Origin: Pseudazoarcus pumilus_A
GTDB taxonomy: Bacteria; Pseudomonadota; Gammaproteobacteria; Burkholderiales; Rhodocyclaceae
NCBI GenBank assembly: GCA_033837965.1
Contig: JAJLLM010000154.1
Location: 1 to 9,991, forward strand
Direction: 5' to 3'
Length of the DNA stretch: 9,991 nt
Shown: positions 6,548 through 9,991 of the stretch, piece by piece
How positions within the stretch are numbered: position 1 is the first letter of the stretch
How the letters are laid out: each line of letters begins with the position of its first letter
Program-made: the position numbers and the translations under genes
The notes under the pieces: generated by a model
Told to the model about the DNA's origin: nothing
The model's database searches: none
The model's input: the letters and a program-made list of their open reading frames with translations, nothing else

Positions 6548-6616
6548 GTCGTAGTGCCCTCCGGGGCAAGAACGCAGGCCATGACCTACATTCAGAACAA
6601 TTGATTTCACTGGCGC

Positions 6617-6657
6617 TTGATCGGGGTCAAATCCGTTCAGGCGCTTTGGCGTATGTT
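6617..6657 (+). promoter_or_regulatory. FNR/ANR-type box and class II promoter for ccoNOQP
   Basis: TTGATCGGGGTCAA (6617-6630) matches TTGAT-N4-ATCAA with one mismatch. TATGTT (6652-6657, four of six matches) is a fair -10, giving a start near 6664 and the box centre at about -41. This is the usual placement for oxygen-controlled cbb3 operons. The resulting leader of about 58 nt contains a short GGCT-GCA-AGCC hairpin at 6673-6683. Confidence 0.75.
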
Positions 6658-6709
6658 CGTGCCGGCGCGCAAGGCTGCAAGCCGCTGGTGATGGAGTCCG
6701 GTAACCAAG

Positions 6710-6714
6710 AGGAG
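6710..6714 (+). promoter_or_regulatory. Shine-Dalgarno supporting the GTG start of ccoN
   Basis: AGGAG lies eight bases before the GTG at 6723. The protein then begins MQSQTTYHYKVVRQ, as expected for CcoN, and the heme-ligand residue numbers agree with characterised enzymes. An ATG start is not available nearby in this frame. Confidence 0.75.
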
Positions 6715-6722
6715 TAATCCAA

Positions 6723-8153
6723 GTGCAATCGCAGACGACTTACCACTACAAAGTCGTTCGCCAGTTCGCCCTGATGACGGTCATCTGGGGCATCGTCGGC
6801 ATGTCTCTGGGGGTCTTCATTGCTGCCCAGCTGGCGTGGCCGGCGCTCAACCTGAGCGAACTCGGTGAATGGTTCCACTTCGGGCGTTTGCGCCCGCTGC
6901 ACACCAACGCGGTGATCTTCGCGTTCGGTGGCTGCGCACTGTTTGCGACCTCTTATTACGTTGTCCAGCGAACCTGTCATACCCCGTTGTTCGCGCCGAA
7001 GCTGGCTGCGTTCACGTTCTGGGGCTGGCAGGCCGTCATCGTGCTGGCCGCCATCACGCTGCCGATGGGTTTCACGTCGAGCAAGGAATACGCCGAGCTG
7101 GAGTGGCCGATCGACATCCTGATCGCCGTGGTGTGGGTGTCCTACGCCATCGTGTTCTTCGGCACCATCGCCAAGCGCAAGGTCTCGCACATCTACGTCG
7201 CCAACTGGTTCTTCGGTGGCTTCATCCTGACCGTGGCACTGCTGCACATCGTCAACAGCGCTGCGATCCCGGTGACCTTCTGGAAGTCGTACTCGGCCTA
7301 TGCCGGTGCACAGGACGCCATGGTGCAGTGGTGGTACGGCCATAACGCGGTCGGCTTCTTCCTGACCGCCGGCTTCCTCGGCATGATGTATTACTTCGTG
7401 CCGAAGCAGGCTGGCCGTCCGGTGTACTCCTACCGTCTGTCGGTGGTGCACTTCTGGGCGCTGATCTTCACCTACATGTGGGCGGGCCCGCACCACCTGC
7501 ATTACACCGCGCTGCCCGACTGGACCCAGTCGCTCGGCATGGTGTTCTCGCTGATCCTGCTGGCGCCGAGCTGGGGCGGCATGATCAACGGCATCATGAC
7601 CCTGTCGGGTGCCTGGCATAAGCTTCGCACCGACCCGATCCTGAAGTTCCTGATCGTGTCGCTGTCCTTCTACGGCATGTCGACCTTCGAAGGCCCGATG
7701 ATGGCCATCAAGACGGTCAATGCGCTGTCGCACTACACCGACTGGACCATCGGCCACGTGCACTCCGGTGCGCTGGGCTGGGTCGCGATGATCTCGATCG
7801 GCTCGATCTACTACCTGATCCCGCGCATGTACGGCAAGACCGAGATGTACTCGGTATCGCTGATCAACACGCACTTCTGGGTCGCCACCATCGGCATCGT
7901 GCTGTACATCGCCTCGATGTGGATCGCCGGTGTGACGCAGGGCCTGATGTGGCGCGCGGTCAACGCCGACGGCACGCTGACCTATTCGTTCATCGAGGGC
8001 GTGAAGGCCAGCTATCCGTTCTGGAACATCCGTCTGGTCGGCGGGATCCTGTTCCTGTCGGGCATGTTCATCATGCTTTACAACGTGATCAAGACCGTTT
8101 CGGGCCAGAAGACCTACGAAGCACCGGTGCTCGCCCCGGCTGCTGCGCACTGA
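6723..8153 (+). CDS. ccoN: CcoN, cbb3-type cytochrome c oxidase catalytic subunit I
   Basis: This 476-residue polytopic membrane protein is the site of oxygen reduction and proton pumping in the high-affinity cbb3 terminal oxidase. About twelve hydrophobic segments are visible. All key residues are present: H60 and H347 (low-spin heme b), H345 (heme b3), H207, H257 and H258 (CuB), Y251, which in cbb3 enzymes is cross-linked to H207, and E323 in STFEGPMM. These numbers coincide with those I recall for the Pseudomonas stutzeri structure, which also supports the start. The start is a GTG with AGGAG eight bases upstream. It is the first gene of ccoNOQP, 315 bp after ccoS, behind an FNR-type promoter, so low-oxygen induction is expected. 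ccoO follows 13 bp later. Confidence 0.98.
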   Translation: MQSQTTYHYKVVRQFALMTVIWGIVGMSLGVFIAAQLAWPALNLSELGEWFHFGRLRPLHTNAVIFAFGGCALFATSYYVVQRTCHTPLFAPKLAAFTFWGWQAVIVLAAITLPMGFTSSKEYAELEWPIDILIAVVWVSYAIVFFGTIAKRKVSHIYVANWFFGGFILTVALLHIVNSAAIPVTFWKSYSAYAGAQDAMVQWWYGHNAVGFFLTAGFLGMMYYFVPKQAGRPVYSYRLSVVHFWALIFTYMWAGPHHLHYTALPDWTQSLGMVFSLILLAPSWGGMINGIMTLSGAWHKLRTDPILKFLIVSLSFYGMSTFEGPMMAIKTVNALSHYTDWTIGHVHSGALGWVAMISIGSIYYLIPRMYGKTEMYSVSLINTHFWVATIGIVLYIASMWIAGVTQGLMWRAVNADGTLTYSFIEGVKASYPFWNIRLVGGILFLSGMFIMLYNVIKTVSGQKTYEAPVLAPAAAH

Positions 8154-8166
8154 GGAGTCGTGAGAG

Positions 8167-8799
8167 ATGCGCAAACTCAAGCATGAGCTTATCGAGCGCA
8201 GCGTTGGTCTGATGATCGTGCTGACGCTCGCCACGGTGAGCGTCGGCGGTCTGGTCGAGATCGTCCCGCTGTTTTTCCAGCACTCGCTGACCAAGCCGAT
8301 CGACCAGTCGGGCAACCCGCTCGACATCAAGCCGTACGACGCCGTTCGTCTGGCCGGTCGTGACATCTACATCCGCGAAGGCTGCTCCAACTGCCACTCG
8401 CAGATGATCCGCCCGTTCCGCGCCGAGACCGAGCGCTATGGCCACTACTCGGTGGCAGGCGAGTACATCTACGACCGTCCGTTCCTGTGGGGCTCCAAGC
8501 GAACCGGCCCGGATCTGGCGCGCGTCGGCGGCCGTTATTCGGATGAATGGCACCGCGTTCACCTGATGAACCCGCGCGCAGTCGTGCCGGAGTCGAACAT
8601 GCCGGCCTTCCCGTGGCTGGAGCGTCCGGTGGACGCCAGCAGCATCGACAAGAAGATGATTGCGCTGCGTACCCTGGGTCACCCGTATTCCGACGAGGAC
8701 ATTGCCGGGGCCAAGGCTGCGCTGGAAGGCAAGACCGAGATGCAGGTGCTGATTGCCTACCTGCAGGGTCTGGGCACCGCACTGTCCAACTTCAAGTGA
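8167..8799 (+). CDS. ccoO: CcoO, cbb3 oxidase membrane-bound monoheme cytochrome c subunit II
   Basis: This 210-residue subunit passes electrons from CcoP or soluble cytochrome c towards CcoN. One N-terminal membrane helix (about residues 12-37) anchors a periplasmic domain with a single heme c site, C73-x2-C76-H77. M145 in ESNMPAFPW is the likely axial methionine. The stretch after the heme site, QMIRPFRAETERYG, and YDRPFLWGSKRTGPDLARVG are typical of CcoO/FixO. The ATG at 8167 has GAGGAG (8152-8157), which overlaps the ccoN stop codon, nine bases upstream, indicating coupled translation. Length is close to the usual 200-odd residues. ccoQ starts 13 bp downstream. Confidence 0.97.
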   Translation: MRKLKHELIERSVGLMIVLTLATVSVGGLVEIVPLFFQHSLTKPIDQSGNPLDIKPYDAVRLAGRDIYIREGCSNCHSQMIRPFRAETERYGHYSVAGEYIYDRPFLWGSKRTGPDLARVGGRYSDEWHRVHLMNPRAVVPESNMPAFPWLERPVDASSIDKKMIALRTLGHPYSDEDIAGAKAALEGKTEMQVLIAYLQGLGTALSNFK

Positions 8800-8812
8800 T
8801 CAGGGGGTGAGC

Positions 8813-9007
8813 ATGGACGTCAATATCCTGAGGATCATCGTGACCGTGGTCGGCTTCGCCTGCTTTCTCGGAATCTGTTTCTGGGCTTATAGCCGGCACG
8901 CCCGCAAGGGCTTCGACGAGGCGGCCATGCTTCCCTTTACCGAAGATGACGACATGCCCGTCGCGCGCGATGACGGGCATCTGACGCAAGGAAAACAACA
9001 TGGCTGA
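8813..9007 (+). CDS. ccoQ: CcoQ, small cbb3 oxidase subunit
   Basis: This 64-residue single-helix protein stabilises the cbb3 complex and the association of CcoP. One membrane helix at about residues 6-26 is followed by the typical SRHARKGFDEAAMLPF and an acidic, polar tail. The start at 8813 is preceded by GGGGGTGA (8803-8810), one mismatch from a full anti-16S match. A longer frame from 8753 lies inside ccoO and is not needed. The last eight bases overlap the start of ccoP (ATG at 9000). Confidence 0.93.
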   Translation: MDVNILRIIVTVVGFACFLGICFWAYSRHARKGFDEAAMLPFTEDDDMPVARDDGHLTQGKQHG

Positions 9008-9905
9008 CTTCGTGAGCGGCTTCTGGAATCTGTGGGTCATGGTGCTGGTGGCCCTCAGTCTGCTGTTCTGTCTGTTCGTGCTGATGTCGAACAACAAGAA
9101 ACCCGAACCGGGTCCGGTTGAACTGCACGGTCACGTCTGGGACGAGGACATCGCCGAGTACAACAACCCGCTGCCGCGCTGGTGGCTGTACCTGTTCTGG
9201 ATCACGCTGATCTTTGCAGTGGTGTATCTGGCGCTGTATCCGGGCTTCGGCAACGTCAAGGGCGCCCTGGGCTGGAGCTCGACCGGGCAGTACCAGACCG
9301 AGGTGGGGCTGGCGGACGACCGTTATGGTCCGATCTACGCCAAGTATCGCGAGATGGATGTCGCTGCCGTGGCGGCCGACCCGGAAGCGCAGGCCATGGG
9401 TGGTCGCCTGTTCCAGACCTATTGCGCCCAGTGCCACGGCTCGGATGCCGGCGGTTCCAGCGGCTTCCCGCGCCTGAGCGACAGTGTCTGGCTGTATGGC
9501 GGTTCGCCCGAAGCCATCAAGACCACCATCACCAACGGCCGTCTGGGCGTGATGCCGGCCCTGGGTGCCGTGATCGGTCCGGAGGGTACGCGTGACGTGG
9601 CGCACTACGTGCGTTCGCTCAACGGTCTGGCGCATGACTCGCTGCGTGCGCAACGCGGTGTGGATGTGTTCGCCGCCAACTGCGCGGCCTGCCACGGCGC
9701 CGAAGCCAAGGGCAACCCCGCGCTGGGCGCGCCGAACCTCACCGACAACACCTGGCTGTGGGGCTCGAGCGAAGCGATGATCGTCTACACCATCAACAAC
9801 GGGCGCCAGAACCGCATGCCGGGTTTCGGTGACTTCCTGGGTGAAGACAAGGTGCATCTGCTGGCCAGCTACGTCTGGGGCCTGTCCAACAAGCCCAAGC
9901 AGTAA
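9000..9905 (+). CDS. ccoP: CcoP, cbb3 oxidase diheme cytochrome c subunit III
   Basis: This 301-residue subunit is the electron entry point of the oxidase. Two membrane helices are visible near residues 8-30 and 61-80; some CcoP proteins have only one. They are joined by a short loop containing HVWDEDIAEYNNPLPRWW, a strong family marker. Two periplasmic c-heme sites follow: C142-x2-C145-H146 with M185 as likely ligand (GVMPALG), and C228-x2-C231-H232 with M273 (RMPGFG). The two domains resemble each other (SDSVWLYGGSPEA and TDNTWLWGSSEA), as expected from an internal duplication. AAGGA (8988-8992) precedes the ATG by seven bases, and the start overlaps the end of ccoQ. It is the last structural gene; ccoG often follows but lies outside the window, if present. 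Confidence 0.97.
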   Translation: MADFVSGFWNLWVMVLVALSLLFCLFVLMSNNKKPEPGPVELHGHVWDEDIAEYNNPLPRWWLYLFWITLIFAVVYLALYPGFGNVKGALGWSSTGQYQTEVGLADDRYGPIYAKYREMDVAAVAADPEAQAMGGRLFQTYCAQCHGSDAGGSSGFPRLSDSVWLYGGSPEAIKTTITNGRLGVMPALGAVIGPEGTRDVAHYVRSLNGLAHDSLRAQRGVDVFAANCAACHGAEAKGNPALGAPNLTDNTWLWGSSEAMIVYTINNGRQNRMPGFGDFLGEDKVHLLASYVWGLSNKPKQ

Positions 9906-9915
9906 GCGCAGTCTC

Positions 9916-9943
9916 GTGCCCCCCGCGCACGCCGGGCGGGCAC
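9916..9943 (+). terminator. Weak hairpin after ccoP, possible terminator
   Basis: GTGCCCCCC (9916-9924) can pair with GGG (9934-9936) and GGGCAC (9938-9943), with one bulged C and a nine-base loop. No T-run follows; instead the next 48 bases are C-rich with almost no T. Rho-dependent ending or mRNA 3' stabilisation is possible, but so is continued transcription into a ccoG gene beyond the window. Confidence 0.3.
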
Positions 9944-9991
9944 CAGCCCCCACCCCCACGGCACACCCAGGCGGCACGCCCCCACGCGCCC

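Noticed and set aside
6452..6604. A 50-codon frame starting with ATG at 6452 and ending with TGA at 6602-6604
   Set aside because: It runs straight through the intrinsic terminator at 6518-6547, has no Shine-Dalgarno and would begin at the predicted transcript start. Its product (MVIERRQQRPR...) resembles nothing I know.
4820..6610. Long minus-strand open frame (596 codons) opposite ccoI
   Set aside because: Its translation is low-complexity, rich in Arg, Gly, Gln and His, as expected for an antisense shadow of a GC-rich gene. ccoI on the other strand is complete and has all family motifs.
8162..8167. GAGAGA at the ccoO start, complementary to UCUCUC of the candidate small RNA
   Set aside because: Only six base pairs plus one wobble; a match this short is expected by chance in purine-rich translation starts, so I do not claim ccoO as a target.
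6627..8366. Long minus-strand open frame (579 codons) opposite ccoN
   Set aside because: Same shadow signature (Asp, His, Gln, Arg-rich) with no recognisable domain. ccoN on the plus strand has every catalytic residue.

Overview
The window is GC-rich (roughly 65% by eye), almost fully coding, and looks like a betaproteobacterial chromosome. The gene order ccoI-ccoS-ccoNOQP and the protein sequences suggest a Rhodocyclales-type organism (Azoarcus/Thauera/Aromatoleum-like). That placement is inference from family knowledge; no search was run. No insertion sequences, tRNA or rRNA genes, CRISPR arrays or phage genes are visible.

Left part (1-2675, minus strand): a TRAP transporter operon read right to left, dctP (Tat-type periplasmic binding protein), dctQ (small membrane subunit), then dctM (large permease, cut by the left edge). 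A perfect 10-bp GNRA-capped hairpin lies between dctP and dctQ, as expected if the binding protein is made in excess. dctQ and dctM are coupled by a TGATG overlap.

Middle (2676-3600): a divergent GntR/FCD regulator gene. The 226-bp shared intergenic region carries a near-perfect TTGTATACGA-type operator palindrome and two more copies of its TTCTTGT half-site. The regulator very probably controls the transporter.

Right part (3716-9905, plus strand): a cbb3-type cytochrome c oxidase locus. ccoI (copper P-type ATPase) and ccoS are assembly genes; ccoN, ccoO, ccoQ and ccoP encode the oxidase. Catalytic and heme-ligand residues are all present. ccoQ and ccoP overlap; ccoI and ccoS are almost touching. 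The locus supports respiration at low oxygen.

Most interesting part: the 315-bp gap between ccoS and ccoN. It holds two FNR/ANR-type boxes about 213 bp apart. The second (one mismatch) sits at about -41 of a plausible class II promoter for ccoNOQP. The first is a perfect TTGAT-N4-ATCAA site overlapping the ccoS stop codon. It precedes an extended -10, about 96 nt without a convincing gene, a 5' stem-loop, a CU-rich unpaired stretch and a strong intrinsic terminator. This is the layout of an oxygen-responsive small RNA analogous to enterobacterial FnrS, and I propose it as a candidate new sRNA.
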